Positions 1 through 11,396 are shown, numbered from the stretch's first letter. The stretch is 64,000 bases of DNA from Ceraceosorus guamensis (GCF_003144195.1 NW_020290041.1:62001-126000), one strand, 5' to 3'. A program made the numbers and translations. The notes: a model not told the origin generated them from the sequence alone.

Positions 1-684
1 CTACTCTCTTGACTACGCCCGTACCCGTCTGGCAAACGACGCCAAGTCTTCCGCCAAGGGTGGAGGAGAGCGTCAATTCAACGGTCTCATTGACGTGTAC
101 CGCAAGACCCTCGCTTCCGATGGTATCGCTGGTCTCTACCGTGGTTTCGTTCCATCGGTCGTTGGTATCGTCGTCTACCGTGGTCTGTACTTCGGTATGT
201 ACGACTCCCTCAAGCCCGTCGTCCTCACCGGATCTCTTCAGGGCAACTTCGCTGCGTCTTTCGCTCTCGGATGGGTTGTCACCACTGGTTCCGGTCTTGC
301 TTCTTACCCTCTGGACACTATCCGTCGTCGTATGATGATGACCTCGGGTGGTACCGGACCCCACTACAAGAACATGCTTCACGCCGGTTCCGAGATCGTC
401 AAGGCCGAGGGTGTCAAGTCTCTCTTCAAGGGTGAGTTGGGCACCCTTATTGCTTCTGCAGAGAAGAACGATGCAGCCAAGCATCGGAAGCCCGTCTGCG
501 CGATCGGCGATCACGAGTTTGCGCTGACAGTCGTCACCAATCCGTGCTCCCGTCTCGTCTTCGCTCATCTGCAGGTGCTGGAGCCAACATTCTCCGTGGT
601 ATTGCCGGTGCTGGTGTGCTTTCCGGTTACGACAAGCTCCAAGAGCTTCTCCTCGGAAAGGTCTACAGCGGTGGTTCCGGATAA
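1..684 (+). CDS. AAC: ADP/ATP carrier, mitochondrial (3' part)
   Basis: The 5' part lies outside the window; reading starts inside carrier repeat 2 ([12 protein letters not shown]). Two exons are visible, 1-431 and 575-684, split by a 143-nt GTGAGT...CAG intron, giving 179 residues. The nucleotide-exchanger signature RRRMMM follows YPLDTI in repeat 3, which identifies the ADP/ATP antiporter of the inner mitochondrial membrane rather than another SLC25 member. The protein ends VYSGGSG. The family has three 100-residue repeats and six membrane helices; about half is present. Codon use is strongly biased to C-ending codons, as expected of a highly expressed gene. Identity is very secure; only the start is missing. 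Confidence 0.96.
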
Positions 685-1998
685 GCGAAGACGACTGTTC
701 ATCAAGTTGCAACTCGTCTCTGCTTCTCCTCCCGCTCAAGTACACTCTACAAAACCCTCATTGTGTCGAAGTCCGTTTCACAACAATGAAAATACAGTCC
801 TACATTCGCATGCGTGCCAGGATAGCGATGCCGAGAAGCGATGGCGCCGCAGGATTGTGGAAGGAGTGCAGCTCTTTCGGCCGAGAACACTAGACATCTT
901 GACTTGAATGTGCTTGTCAGAGATTCGACCCTGATGGGACGCAAATTGAAGTTTGAGATGCAACCTAGACGCTGTGTGCTGCCAATGCCCCACGTTCAAA
1001 GGTGACTTGCACGAGACACATCGTACTGCTCGCGAGTGATGCCCGGTGTGTGGATGGATGCGGGTATGCTGTTTGCTGCTATTTGAGCGCGCGGCCCAGC
1101 GCGAGGGTGGACCGTGTGGCATGCACGCAACAGACTTTTGCGCAGGCGGACGGACAGACAAGTGCAGATGCTCGCACGCGTTGCGTGGTCAAGGAGATGG
1201 GGCCGGGGACCCGTGCATAGCAAGCAAGCACGTCAAAAGAATTGGTCTACATCTTTGCTGTCGTACCCCGAAAATGACGGGGCAATAACAAAACGAGCGA
1301 GTCCTCTCCTTCCGCGCTTTTGGATTGATGAATTCTATTTTGTTTTTGTGCTGCATCGATCAGGAGCGTACGGTGCGCAGGATCCATCCCATCCCATCCC
1401 ATCCGCCTTTTGTGATTCCAGCGCGTGCCTTAATTGTTGCTCAACGCGGCAGCATATATATATGCGGTCACGCCGTCACGGCAAGCGCGCTGGATGCTGA
1501 GCTCAGCAACAATTGCGCGCCGCGCACGCGGTGTAAATTGCGTGCCTGACACGGCCCCCCCTCCACTTATTTTGCGGGCGAGTCCAAGGAAAGCTAATTT
1601 GTTTCCTTTTTCAGGGTTCTTTTCTGTTCGCGCGAGCAACCTCCCTCTTCTTGCGACGTCCGAACGCTCCCACGCACATCCACACGCCATCTGGGATCGA
1701 CTTGCACGCGCAGCGCTTTGCTTAGCATCAGCTTGAGGAATTGTTAGGCTAACCCTTGTAGGCGCTCGCTGGCCTTCCTTACCCTCCGCGGCCCGGATCA
1801 TCTTTGCGTGGAATTGCAAGGAGGGGCCTATGAGGTTAGAGGCAATTCTACACGATGCAGGCGAGTCTTGTTGAGCGCTGCCTACATGGCACCTGCCAAG
1901 AATAAGCGCTGACAGTCGGTTGCGCCCGCTGTTTCTGCCGTTTATAGTGCACTTGCCGTCGAGGGATTGCGAGCGTGGGAGATGTTGCTTCGCGTCGC
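685..1998. other. Intergenic spacer
   Basis: Between the carrier stop and the TAM41 start I see no convincing coding exon. The part near 1380-1400 has a short CATCC run, and 1455-1463 is a TATATATAT-like stretch. Terminator and promoter of the flanking genes must lie here but cannot be delimited by eye. Confidence 0.5.
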
Positions 1999-3829
1999 AT
2001 GATTATAGGGACGTCGGAGAGGATAGCTGGAGTGACGCGAGGGCTGGGAGTAGCGCGTGCTCAAAGCGAGGATAAGGTGCCGCTCGCTTTCTCTGCCAGG
2101 AGTCCGAGCTGGTATGAGCGGTCAGCGCGTATGGGTAGAGCAAGACCGAGTCAAGGCGCAACGCTTCACACTTCTGCAAAATGCAGACGGGATCTAGGCT
2201 CCTCTGGCACCGGCACGACACGACGATCGGCCCCTCAAGCCCCACCTGCCGGACTGCGCACGACCTCCTTTCCACCACCTTCCTTTCCCGAAGCTTTTGG
2301 AGCAAACCAAATGATTCCCCTCTCCTCCGACCTCAATCGCAGACTCTCCAACATCCACTCTTCTTTCCGCGCACCCATCCGTTTCGCCTTCGCTTATGGA
2401 TCTGGGGTCTTCAAACAGTCGGATGCGGGACCGGAACATTCGAAGAGACCTCAAGGTCCCAAAGGGAAAATGATAGATGTCGTCATGGCTGTTGCTCATC
2501 CTGAGCATTGGCACAGCGTCAATATGAAGCAGCACCCTCGACACTACCCCACGTTGGCTAGGCTGCTCGGAGGCACTGCGGCTGCAAAAGCTCAGAAATG
2601 GGGAGCTGGACTCTGGTACAATCCTTATGTCAAGATAGGGGATGAGGTGAGTCTTTGTACCTTGCGTTCTTCGTCAGGTGTGCACGCCAGCCAGATCTGC
2701 GAGTCCCATCATGCTGATGCGATGCATATGTTCACGGCGGGACTCCAGCTCATCAAGTACGGCGTCATCTCTGTAGATGATCTGTGCAACGACTTGCTCG
2801 ACTGGGACACGCTGTACGTCAGTGGAAGGATGCACAAACCAGTACGTGTCATGCTTTCTAAATTCACGACACTTGACACTCACTGACGCTTAGAGGCTGG
2901 CATCGTCTCCCAAGGTCGCGATGCTGCAAGCAGACGCTCGCGTGCGATTAGCGCAACAGGTGAATTTGACCTCTGCTTTGCGCGTAGCACTCTTGCTGCT
3001 ACCAGAGCGCTTCACGGAGGTGGAGCTGTACACGCAGATCGCTTCTCTCAGCTACACTGGAGATTTCAGAATGAGTGTGCCAGGCGGAGAGAATGCGGAC
3101 AAGGTGCGGAACATCGTGCTGGGCCAGCGAGACCAATTCAGGCGGCTATATGCCGGACTTGTCAGGAGCTTTGGTACTGTCCACATAGAAGAGACCAGGG
3201 CGGATCGATTTGCCATGATTGTGAGCACGTATGCGACTCCTTGGTTGCCCCCTGAGATGTACTGCTCCCATACTGATACCATTCGGACCTGACACGGCCT
3301 GTAGCAAGATACGTCTGCCGCCACTAGAGCAGACTACGCAGGTCGCTTACCTCTACGGCTCCGAGAAAAGGTGCAAGCGCACTACACGGCTCATCCGGAT
3401 GCAGATCCAGCCTTTTTGGCCCTGTCGCTGAGCAGGCGATCGGACCAGGTGACACGCAAGCCCAGCGCCGTCTCCCGAAACTCTGACGACGCGGATGCGG
3501 AAAAGGAGAGGCGCAAAGCGTTTTGGAAAGCTGCTGTGGAGCAAAAAGACTTTGAAAGGGTTTTGCTGCAGATGATTGCGAAGACGGTCAAGGGGCCTGC
3601 TTGGGCTCAGAGCGTAAAGGGCGTCTACACTGCTGGATTCGGCAGATCACTTAGATATGTCCTGGCAAAGGTCGGAAAGGTGAGCGTTGGGTCCTTGCAT
3701 GCTTGCTACATGGGATGGGGACTTTCAGAAGCTGAATCTGCTACCTTTTGTTGTGATTGACAGTACTTCGAGGGGTCGAAGGCGCAGAAGGACGATGCTC
3801 CCCACAAGAAGCAAGACACTGCAAAGTAA
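1999..3829 (+). CDS. TAM41: Mitochondrial phosphatidate cytidylyltransferase Tam41
   Basis: Makes CDP-diacylglycerol from phosphatidic acid and CTP on the matrix side of the inner membrane, the first committed step to cardiolipin. Five exons: 1999-2646, 2749-2841, 2894-3220, 3305-3679, 3764-3829 (502 aa). Family hallmarks are FAYGSGVFKQ in the nucleotidyltransferase fold, DVVMAV with the WHSVNMKQHPRHY stretch, LWYNPYV, then IKYGVIS and DLLDWDTLYVSGR across the first splice. The C-terminal FGRSLRYVLAKVGK is also typical. The first 110 residues are Arg/Ser-rich and fit a mitochondrial presequence. An in-frame ATG at 2131 would give 458 aa and is an equally reasonable start. Intron 1 (102 nt) is a multiple of three and open, see findings. 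Confidence 0.93.
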
Positions 3830-4285
3830 TCGAAGGTTGGGCCTCTAATCATTTTGATTGCAGACGACGGAATCTTGGCATTCCTAGAAGCTTTTTCGGC
3901 TGGCGACAATCGACCACCAAGCACCACTCATTACTCTGCACGCAAACACATTAGCAATCGATAATATGCACGGCACTGGTGTTGCGCGGCTCGGAAGAGT
4001 GCCCGACAGCAATGTGCAAGCTGGCAGGACCGTCTGCTTTTCAGCTCGTCGCATACGGCAGAGCAGATTCGACATGCTTGACTGATGGCAGGTGTGAAGT
4101 CGAGTGCTGCTGCTACACGTGGCTCGAGATGCGTGGCTGAGGGTCGGAATACACCAGCGCCAAGCCGAGCTCGTGCCTCTCGTTCCTTCCGCGTCAGCCC
4201 GTCAGCAAGAGGTCACGAGCACGCTTTGGGCACGTCTGGCCTTGGCCAAAGAGCCCCTCGATCCGCGCCTGGATGAGTGGAAGCT
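3830..4285. other. Convergent intergenic spacer
   Basis: Lies between the TAM41 stop and the stop of the opposite-strand kinase. No exon or RNA gene is recognisable; it should hold both 3' ends. Confidence 0.5.
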
Positions 4286-5359
4286 TCAGCGTGCCTCGGC
4301 GATGTGTGACTGGTCGTGATGATCTGCAGATCCGAAAGCGCCGGGCACACGCCAAGGTGGTACACTGCCCGGTTCGTGCCGGTACTGTCCTCTTCCACGG
4401 TGCGCCCCTCTCCCTCTGTCGCTGCTCACATCACCACTCGATGCGCCTCTGCCGCGTCCTGACCTATCACCTCTTCCGCGCCCGCGTCCGCGCCCACTCC
4501 CTCGACATTGCGCACCGCCTGTGCCTCCTCCCGCTTCCCACTCGGCGACATATTTATCTCGAGCTTTAGCAGGGCATGCCTGTGCCTGCAGCTGTTGCAG
4601 TACGTGCATGATCGCCTCTTCGCTCCAAAATTGCGCTGGTTCAGCATGCCCATAGTCAGGTCTTTTTGGGCTTTCATCCTCCTCCTCCTCCTCCTCCTCC
4701 TCCTCCTCCCGTGCGTGCAATACAAGAAGATGCTCGAAGCCTTCTTCCATCGTGGGCATCCTCCATTGCTTCGTGAATAATCTGAGCACATTGAGTGCTT
4801 GAGCAGGAGACTTGAGCGTCTCGTGGTCTTTTCTTGCCCGTAGACGTGCTTGACACGTACTAAAGGGCGTATCGAAGACGATGATGTCCGTCTCGGCTCC
4901 ATACTGTTGACCCAGATCCAACCAGTACGCCCTCTGAGAAGCATCCGCATTGGTTCGATCCACGACCACGTTGCGTCTTTGTGCAAGATTCTGCGAGACG
5001 AGAGAGATGACGGATTGTCGATCGCCAAGCACGTCTTGAGAGGCTCGAATGTAGCGTGGTCGTTGGAGAGAACAGAGCGATTGGGCGAATGAGGACTTGC
5101 CGGATCCCACTACACCGCACAGGACTAGCAGATGTGGCCGATCGTCTATTGCGGCTGGTAATGCTGCGATTGGGGATGTAGCTTCGTCGTGTGGTGAAGA
5201 GTGTTCTGCTCCAAGCGAAGGTTGTGCTTCTGTCGAGAGTGTAAGCTCCCTGAAAGGGGGCGCGATGCGCTCGCGCAGAGTGTGGCGCTCGACAGTGGCC
5301 GCCCCATCGGCGTCTTCTCCCTTTAGCATCAGCTCATCCTTCTCCGTCATTTCTTCCAC
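4286..5359 (-). CDS. P-loop polynucleotide-kinase-like protein with RGG-type tail
   Basis: Single-exon gene, 357 aa. Residues about 75-225 form a kinase domain like that of polynucleotide kinase/phosphatase. It has a Walker A loop GVVGSGKSS after a hydrophobic strand (LLVLCG), RASQDVLGDRQSV, a VVVDRTNADASQRAYW strand like the DNTN motif of PNKP, and EEGFEHLLVLH at the domain end. No phosphatase or FHA domain is present. An acidic poly-Glu run follows (encoded by a CTC repeat at 4675-4709). The last 80 residues are rich in GRGRGRG/RGRG repeats, typical of RNA binding and arginine methylation. I infer a kinase acting on RNA or DNA 5' ends, but the substrate is unknown. The start ATG at 5359 is followed by an acidic, non-conserved leader. 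Confidence 0.75.
   Translation of the reverse strand: MEEMTEKDELMLKGEDADGAATVERHTLRERIAPPFRELTLSTEAQPSLGAEHSSPHDEATSPIAALPAAIDDRPHLLVLCGVVGSGKSSFAQSLCSLQRPRYIRASQDVLGDRQSVISLVSQNLAQRRNVVVDRTNADASQRAYWLDLGQQYGAETDIIVFDTPFSTCQARLRARKDHETLKSPAQALNVLRLFTKQWRMPTMEEGFEHLLVLHAREEEEEEEEEEDESPKRPDYGHAEPAQFWSEEAIMHVLQQLQAQACPAKARDKYVAEWEAGGGTGGAQCRGSGRGRGRGRGDRSGRGRGASSGDVSSDRGRGAHRGRGQYRHEPGSVPPWRVPGAFGSADHHDQSHIAEAR
4675..4709. repeat. (CCT)n trinucleotide repeat in coding sequence
   Basis: About eleven CTC/CCT units read on the minus strand as a Glu run within the PNK-like gene. Length variation would only change the number of acidic residues. Confidence 0.9.
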
Positions 5360-5949
5360 TCGAGGCTGCCTTGCATTTCGATGTGGTGAATGTTGTGCAA
5401 TGGCACATGTAGACAGCTCCTAGATCGGTTTGTTCTGCAAAAGATAGTCGGGAAGAGTTGCTGATGAGCAGCAGCTTCGCTCCTTCCCCCTCCGTCTTGG
5501 CGCGGAAGTTGTGCAGCATAGTGCACGCGCACCTCGTCGTCACACGCATACACTCATCAATCTTGGTCGAGCGCGGCGCGCGCGCGTGCATGCATGCTGC
5601 TATATAGCTTGTCCGTGCGCCCTCCTGCTCGCGTCTACGCGGTCTTTGGGGTTGACTACACGCGCCCACGTGGTTGGTTGGCTGGCTGATCATGGCGACT
5701 GCAGCATGGTGTGCGCACGTCCGGAATATATAAACGCGGTTCACACACCAGAGCTCGTAGACGGGCGTCGATCTCCAGAACACCCGATCACAATCATCTC
5801 GCAGCGACAACACCTTTCTGCATGAGCACGTCCACGAGTCTGACGCCTTCAAGACTGTCGACTCGCTCTACACTCTAAGCCCTCGCAGACTCAAGGTTCC
5901 GGGTATACTGGTATTCACACGCAATTCGTTGGGATTAGATAGTCGCAAG
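5360..5949. other. Divergent promoter region
   Basis: Separates the minus-strand kinase from plus-strand NDUFA13. It contains a canonical TATATAAA at 5727-5734, oriented toward NDUFA13 and 216 nt before its ATG, plus an alternating CG-rich patch at 5570-5590. No coding exon is seen. Confidence 0.5.
5727..5734 (+). promoter_or_regulatory. TATA-box-like element upstream of NDUFA13
   Basis: TATATAAA matches the TATA consensus exactly and lies 216 nt upstream of the ATG on the same strand. Function is inferred from sequence and position only. Confidence 0.4.
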
Positions 5950-6790
5950 ATGTCCTCTGGCGGTGGTGAGTGTACGAGCGGAGTGCGACTCTACGCGATA
6001 TTTAGCAGAAAGGATCGCAGCGATCGCACCAGTGCCCAAGCTCCATCGGATGCCGAGTGCGATTCGAGCAACTGTTCTAACGATGCTATCTCGCTCTCTC
6101 TCTCTCTCTCCCTCTTTCTTGCTCGCTCACAGTGCCTTACTCGCAGGACCTGCCTCCTGCAGGCGGTTACGAACCGATCAGGTACAAGCGCAACCTTCCA
6201 GCTAGAGGTCCTGGTGGAATAGCCATCTTTGGTGCCGTCTTTGGTATTTGCGCATACGGATTCTATAGAGTAGCTGCTGGTGTGCACGAGAAGAAGTGAG
6301 TCTCGTTCAGAAGCTCTTGATGATTTGGAGCAGATTTGTCGGTACGAATGAGCAAGCTGGTGCAATCGATTGACTTGGTGGACAGCTGCGTTGGAGAGGG
6401 TTTGTTCTGCTCCTGATATCTGTGCCTCTACATGCTGACTTGAACATCTGGCAATTGTTTGGTGAACAGAGAACTCGAGAGGGAAAAGGCTTGGTCACGC
6501 ATTCATTTGGTGCCTATGCTCATGGCAGAGGGAGATAGAGATGCTTACAGGAGAGAGGCGGCAGCGCTAGCGAGGGAGAAAGAGATCATGAAGGACGTGC
6601 CAGGCTGGGAGGTGAGTGTCCACGTCAAATTGATGCGTAGGTCGTTGTTGGCGATCACGACGCCGTGGGAGATGCGAGTCTTTCAGAAGCTCAGCCCTGG
6701 CTGACTCTGAGAACTGGCATCTAATCGCAGGCCGGCAAGAGCGTATACAGCACAAAGAGATACACTCCTGCTTCGTTCGTCGTTCTGTGA
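5950..6790 (+). CDS. NADH dehydrogenase (complex I) subunit NDUFA13 / GRIM-19
   Basis: Accessory subunit of respiratory complex I in the inner mitochondrial membrane. Four exons: 5950-5965, 6133-6295, 6470-6611, 6731-6790, giving 126 aa, the usual length. Residues 7-28 (QDLPPAGGYEPIRYKRNLP) match the family N-terminus almost word for word. A single membrane helix follows (GIAIFGAVFGICAYGFY). The soluble part has LERE, RIHLVPMLMAEGDRDA and IMKDVPGWEAG, again diagnostic. The first exon is only 16 nt, and the start is fixed by the need to keep frame into the PYSQDLPP exon. Intron 1 carries a TC dinucleotide run. Confidence 0.95.
6093..6112. repeat. (TC)n microsatellite in NDUFA13 intron 1
   Basis: About ten TC units lie 20 nt before the 3' splice site, and may double as a polypyrimidine tract. 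Confidence 0.85.
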
Positions 6791-7882
6791 TACAAGTCAA
6801 TCTTTGCAATACGATCCGTGCATTTTCACCACACGCGACGGAAGTGGTGGGCAAGAGACGAGAAGGAATCCAGAGCATACGATAGCTCAGCAGGTCACTG
6901 TCCAGTTGCATGCTCGTGTGGTTTCGGACTACCTCCTCAGGGTGGATGTCTGTACGCATTCAGTGGACACGTCACACGCTGCTCGAATCGGGTAAAAGCC
7001 AGATGGATTGTCGATGGCATTAGAGAAAAGGATCTGCATAGGGCAGCTTGCCATGCGGCTCGGCGCTCTTCCTCGTTAACAGTATGTGTGCGGGTAGGCA
7101 AGCTACGTGATCTCGAGTCCATGCCCGATTGCCTCGAGCAAGATAAACTCCGATATAGAGACGAACAAGCTGCCGCGGCAGGCTACTAGACGGACGTCTC
7201 GTTGGGGTGAAGAAACGCACCGTCAATCAAGAGTGCGAAGAGGAGAAGGTCAGACCAAGCAAGCACAGCAAGGCTCGCTCGCTCGACGCATGCATGCGCA
7301 AGAGCAGCAGCGCGAGTATGAGTAGGTGTTTGTTGGGAACCGGTCTTGCGCAAACGAGTCGCACCACTGCGCGCCTCCTTGTTCATAACGCGTATAGCGA
7401 TGATTACCAGGCAATCATCATCACTCGGGCGCCGATGCGTCGTGTCTGCTCGCCACCAGTATATTCAAGTGGTTGATGAGAGGAGGTCGCGACTTGATCG
7501 TGGTTCACATCTGTGATTGTTGATTGAGTCACGATTGTGCTGATTGCGAAAGGCGCCTGAGCTGAGCTGAGCTGAGCTTCGAGTGCGATCCTGATTGGGA
7601 GCCAAATACCAGTGCGCACCGCACATGAGCCTGCAACACACTCAAACGTGAACCGCACCGCGTCGATCCTTGCACTCGCGATCTCATCTCATGCCCACTC
7701 AGACTTCCCAATTCGAGAAGTCTAACGCCCTCCCCACACCATCAACCACTTTGATTGCACCCGCGCCTCACCGCACCACTGCTGGTCTTTGCGATCCCAG
7801 GAAACGGCGCTCAGCAGCGAGAAGCGTGCGACACTCGCTCCGACATTTTGAACATTAAGTAAAGGAAGTGATCCTGTCAACA
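6791..7882. other. Intergenic spacer
   Basis: About 1.1 kb with no supported exon. A short GAGCT direct repeat lies at 7559-7578. The segment just upstream of 7883 is the likely leader of the next gene. Confidence 0.45.
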
Positions 7883-8721
7883 ATGACCAGAGTGAGTAGT
7901 GGAGCAGCTCATGTGCAACGTGGCTCTTCTGATCACATCGCGGCACTTGCAGGCGCTGTGCAGTGTGATCTGACATCGCATCACCATCCCACTGCCATTC
8001 CAGCCTGTGCGCCAATCCGTCAAGCGCGAAGCCTCGTCCGATCTCGAGAGCGACGCAAAGAGCGTGAGCCAGAGTGAAGAAATGGCTGCGGATTTCGTTC
8101 CTGGCGAAGATGTTTTGAATGAGCCGGATAGTCCCGACAAGAAGAGCAAAAAGGCATCCTCGTCTGCTACTAGCACGCCCAAGGGCAAGAGCAAGGGTCA
8201 GAGCTCGTTGCCTGCTAGTCCCAGCAACAGCAAGACACCGGCTTCCGCAGTTAGTCTCTGAGCGGACGAATTAGGTTGCTGCACGTTGGCCGTGCCCAAC
8301 TGACTGCTGATGGACCTCGTGCCTAAACGTCGTCTGCTTTGCCCAGGCTGCTTTTGGAGGTGAGCATTGCGTGTCCCATTGTCTTGTCGACGGTGAGAAA
8401 TGTTCCATGCATCCTAACGGCTGATCGTCATCCTTTCCGAATTCATTCGCAGACGAACACTGGGCAGCTCTATCCTACGCAATGCTGCGCATCCTCAACG
8501 AAAATTCGTCCAAGCTCATCCAATACTCTCCCGAGCTCAAGCCTTGGATGCCGAAAGGTAGGATCTTGGTCAAGATGAGACAGAGCATGGCGGGAGTTAG
8601 GGGGGGTTCAATCGCGCTGGAACGTTATTTGGCCGAGCAAAAGGGTGAGAAGAAGATGGATGGCGAGCAGATGACTCCTCAGGCTACGCCTTCGAAGAAG
8701 CGAAGCAAGATGGACGCTTGA
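7883..8721 (+). CDS. Small nuclear-like protein of unknown function
   Basis: Not recognised as a named family. Four exons, 7883-7891, 8004-8249, 8347-8359 and 8453-8721, give 178 aa. The N-terminal half is disordered, rich in Ser, Lys, Asp and Glu. The C-terminal half is a compact, probably helical domain starting EHWAALSYAMLRILNENSS and continuing WMPKGRILVKMRQSMAG. A basic nuclear-localisation-like SKKRSK stretch sits at the end. Exon 1 encodes only Met-Thr-Arg and exon 3 only 13 nt. The donor at 8250 is GTTAGT, less usual than its neighbours. Coding is supported by the consistent phase across three introns and the conserved-looking domain. I infer a nuclear, perhaps DNA-binding role, weakly. 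Confidence 0.65.
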
Positions 8722-9716
8722 GAAGGGCGCGCGAGCGGTGAAACGTGCCGAGATTGGGGCGCACTTCCATTTCCCCCCCCCCCCCGCCCGTCGAGCTCAT
8801 GCTTCTTGCCATCCATGCTTCAAAGCGCAACTTCCCTTCGAGCGGGCAGCTCAGCAGCCCCTTCTTTCCTCCGCCGGGACCCTTCTCCATCGAGCACTTG
8901 CGCTCCAACAATGCACGACAAGCAACATGCTCCCTCTGCCGCCCGTGCCCTCGTCATCTCGAGCGACAGCAGGACCAGGCGATGAGAGAGCAGCAATTAA
9001 GACCAGAGACATGTCCATACCGACAATCGACCTGCTTCGCTACATCTGTTGTACATCAGCCTACAGTCTGAGATGATATTTCAACAAACAGACCATCACA
9101 CCAATCAGATGGCTGCGACCAACAGTCCAACACACCCGTTCGTCTTGAAAGCGTATCAATCTGGGAGAAGTGCAAGCTGCTGAGCTTCGCCTCGACCTGC
9201 TCTGTGTGATGTGTCATGTGGTAGACTTTTCCGGGTCGAGAGTGGGAGGCCCATTGTTGTTGTGATGGGCTGACATGGCGTTGTTCACCGCTCGCTATAA
9301 GCTTCACTTTGATCTCGCGATACATCGATCACAATCACGAATGTGAATAATCGTGAATGCATGTTCAAGCGCTCGAGTCTCCGCGGGGTGGGCGACGCGC
9401 AGAGCCCGCGACGCGACACGCGCCTTCTCCACATGTCGCGGCACAGCATGCGCCTGCACAGCATGGACGGGGGAATTTCACCTCGCTATACAGTCACAGG
9501 TATATATGGATATGCTCTCCGAATGTGAATGTCCACACGCCCCTGCCCCTCTAACTCGTCACACGATTTCATTTCTGTTCCTTCAACATTCCACGCCAAT
9601 CTGGTGTAGTCCCATGATCGTACAAGCTGCAGGCAACCTTCCCGTAGCTTCTGCATGGATCGCTCAGAACGCTCCCATCCAGAGTTGGGTCATACCCTCG
9701 CTCAGACCTCTACAAC
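8722..9716. other. Intergenic spacer
   Basis: Contains a poly-C run near 8773-8786 and a pair of inverted AATCACGAAT/ATTCGTGA-type motifs at 9333-9359. No exon is convincing. The last 200 nt, pyrimidine-rich, is the likely promoter of the next gene. Confidence 0.45.
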
Positions 9717-11396
9717 ATGCCGGCAGCAAGCAAGGACGCACCAGACGGTGCTAGAGTGGTAGCGTGCATCCAAGACTTTTTTGAGCGGTATGTGGGAGAC
9801 ATAGGGTAAGTCTTGCTGGAGCAAGGACAGTGGGTGCGAAGAGAGAGGCTGAAAGAGTGTACGCCTGCATGCTGCGCTCTAGTCAACTGTCGCGCAACAT
9901 CATTCAGCAACATGTGGTTCAGGAATTGAAATTGAAAAGCAAGAACTCGCTAGCCCCTCACAAGCAGCTTGTAAAGGATACGATTGAAGAATGCGTGGTG
10001 AGATATTATCAAGAGTGTATTCAGCAACGAGGTTTTGGGTGCGCTCCGTCTAGAGACGGAAGTCTCGGGGACGAAGGTTGCTGGCGAGCATTCCACGCTT
10101 GTAGTCTCGCCTGAAGGTGAGGTGAGCTAAGCTGACTGTATACCTCTGACCATGTATTTCTGTGCGTCTCGTGGTAAGTTTGAGACGGTCAATGGGAAAC
10201 AGGTCATCAAGCAGAAGAAAGACTCTGCCGCTCCATCCAAGCAGGTCGGAGGGTCGGAGGTTGGTGCTGCTCCCGCGGTCAAGGCAACATCTGGATCGTC
10301 GGGGACCAAAGAGGCCAAGCAGGCCGATGGCGCGGGATCAGAATCGGAGGAGCTGGTAAGTCTATGCGGCGCAGTCGAGGGCGTCAAGGAGACGTCTGTC
10401 TGCTGACATCCGATTTGGCTGTGCGCGCTGCATGCAGTCCGAAGCAGAAGATCGGGAGCAAAGCGAGAGATCTACGGATGCGGAGGACTTGCTTGATGAT
10501 GATGAGATATCCGAGAAGAAGAGGAGGCGCAAGAGTGGCGGTACATCGAAGGACAGAAGTGCCATGAAGAAGAGGCGGAGGTCGAAAGGCGAGACACCCG
10601 GAACGGATAAGGTGAGAAGCGCTCTAATGCAGCTGTGTGCCCAGAGATTCTGTCGTTCATTTGAAAGTGCGCGCAGAGTTCCGACAAGATTGCAGAGGTC
10701 AAACGTTTGCAATCATACGTGCTTGCTTGTGGTGCGTCGAAGTCGAGCTCGATATCCGCCTCAGAAGAATCTGCTCACGCTCACGCATATAATCTCTTTA
10801 GGAGTTCGCAAACAATGGAAGCGAGTATTCGAAGCGGAGGGATGCGGCGGGGACAACGAGTCTGATCTTGCACGGCAATGCAAAGTCGTTCGGAGCATCC
10901 TCGAAGAGCTGGGCATGGTGAGCAGACTACTTCGTTGCTGGCTGTGATGGCAGAATGCAACTGACACGCCTCGTCTGTCTGCTCAGCCGGGCCGCCTGTC
11001 CATGGAGAGAGCGAAGAAGATCCGCGAAGAGGTGAGATGAGAACGAGCCACGTCCAGTCGCTCGGTGATCTGATTTTAATCACCTCGCTGCACCAGCGCG
11101 AATTTAAAGCAGAGTTGGAAGCGCTTCAAGGCAACGCCGATTTGTCGGGCACGACACGAAGCGGTAGCAAACGAGGACGCGCAGCAAAACGGGCCGGAAG
11201 CGATGGAGCGAGCGATGCGGAGGAGGATGATGGACCAAAGCCAGCGCCACGAGTGAGTCGAAATTTGAGCTTCACCACCAGATTAGCGCGAGCGCGAAAG
11301 GGAAGCTTCAGAGTTCAGACTGTTTGTTCTTTCTTGTTCCAGCGCAAGGTCAGCTCGATGCTGGCCGATTTCGCTGCTGAACTCAATGACGACTAG
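9717..11396 (+). CDS. HIRIP3-like histone chaperone
   Basis: Nine exons (9717-9805, 9883-9997, 10179-10355, 10438-10611, 10677-10731, 10802-10917, 10987-11031, 11097-11252, 11343-11396), 326 aa. The C-terminal half matches HIRA-interacting protein 3: VKRLQSYVLACGVRKQWKRVF, then VVRSILEELGMPGRLSMERAKKIREERE. In HIRIP3 this region carries the H2A/H2B-binding CHZ-type motif. The N-terminal 60 residues (IQDFFERYVGD...LSRNIIQQHVVQEL) form a helical module like the DEK-C-like start of HIRIP3. The middle is acidic and lysine-rich with several basic clusters (KKRRRK, KKRRRSK), fitting a nuclear chaperone. Exon 2-3 joining (intron 9998-10178) is the least certain junction. Family assignment is from memory of the human protein. 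Confidence 0.8.

Noticed and set aside
4508-4780. Poly-Leu frame with an apparent membrane helix
   Set aside because: It is the reverse reading of the CTC repeat that encodes Glu in the PNK-like gene.
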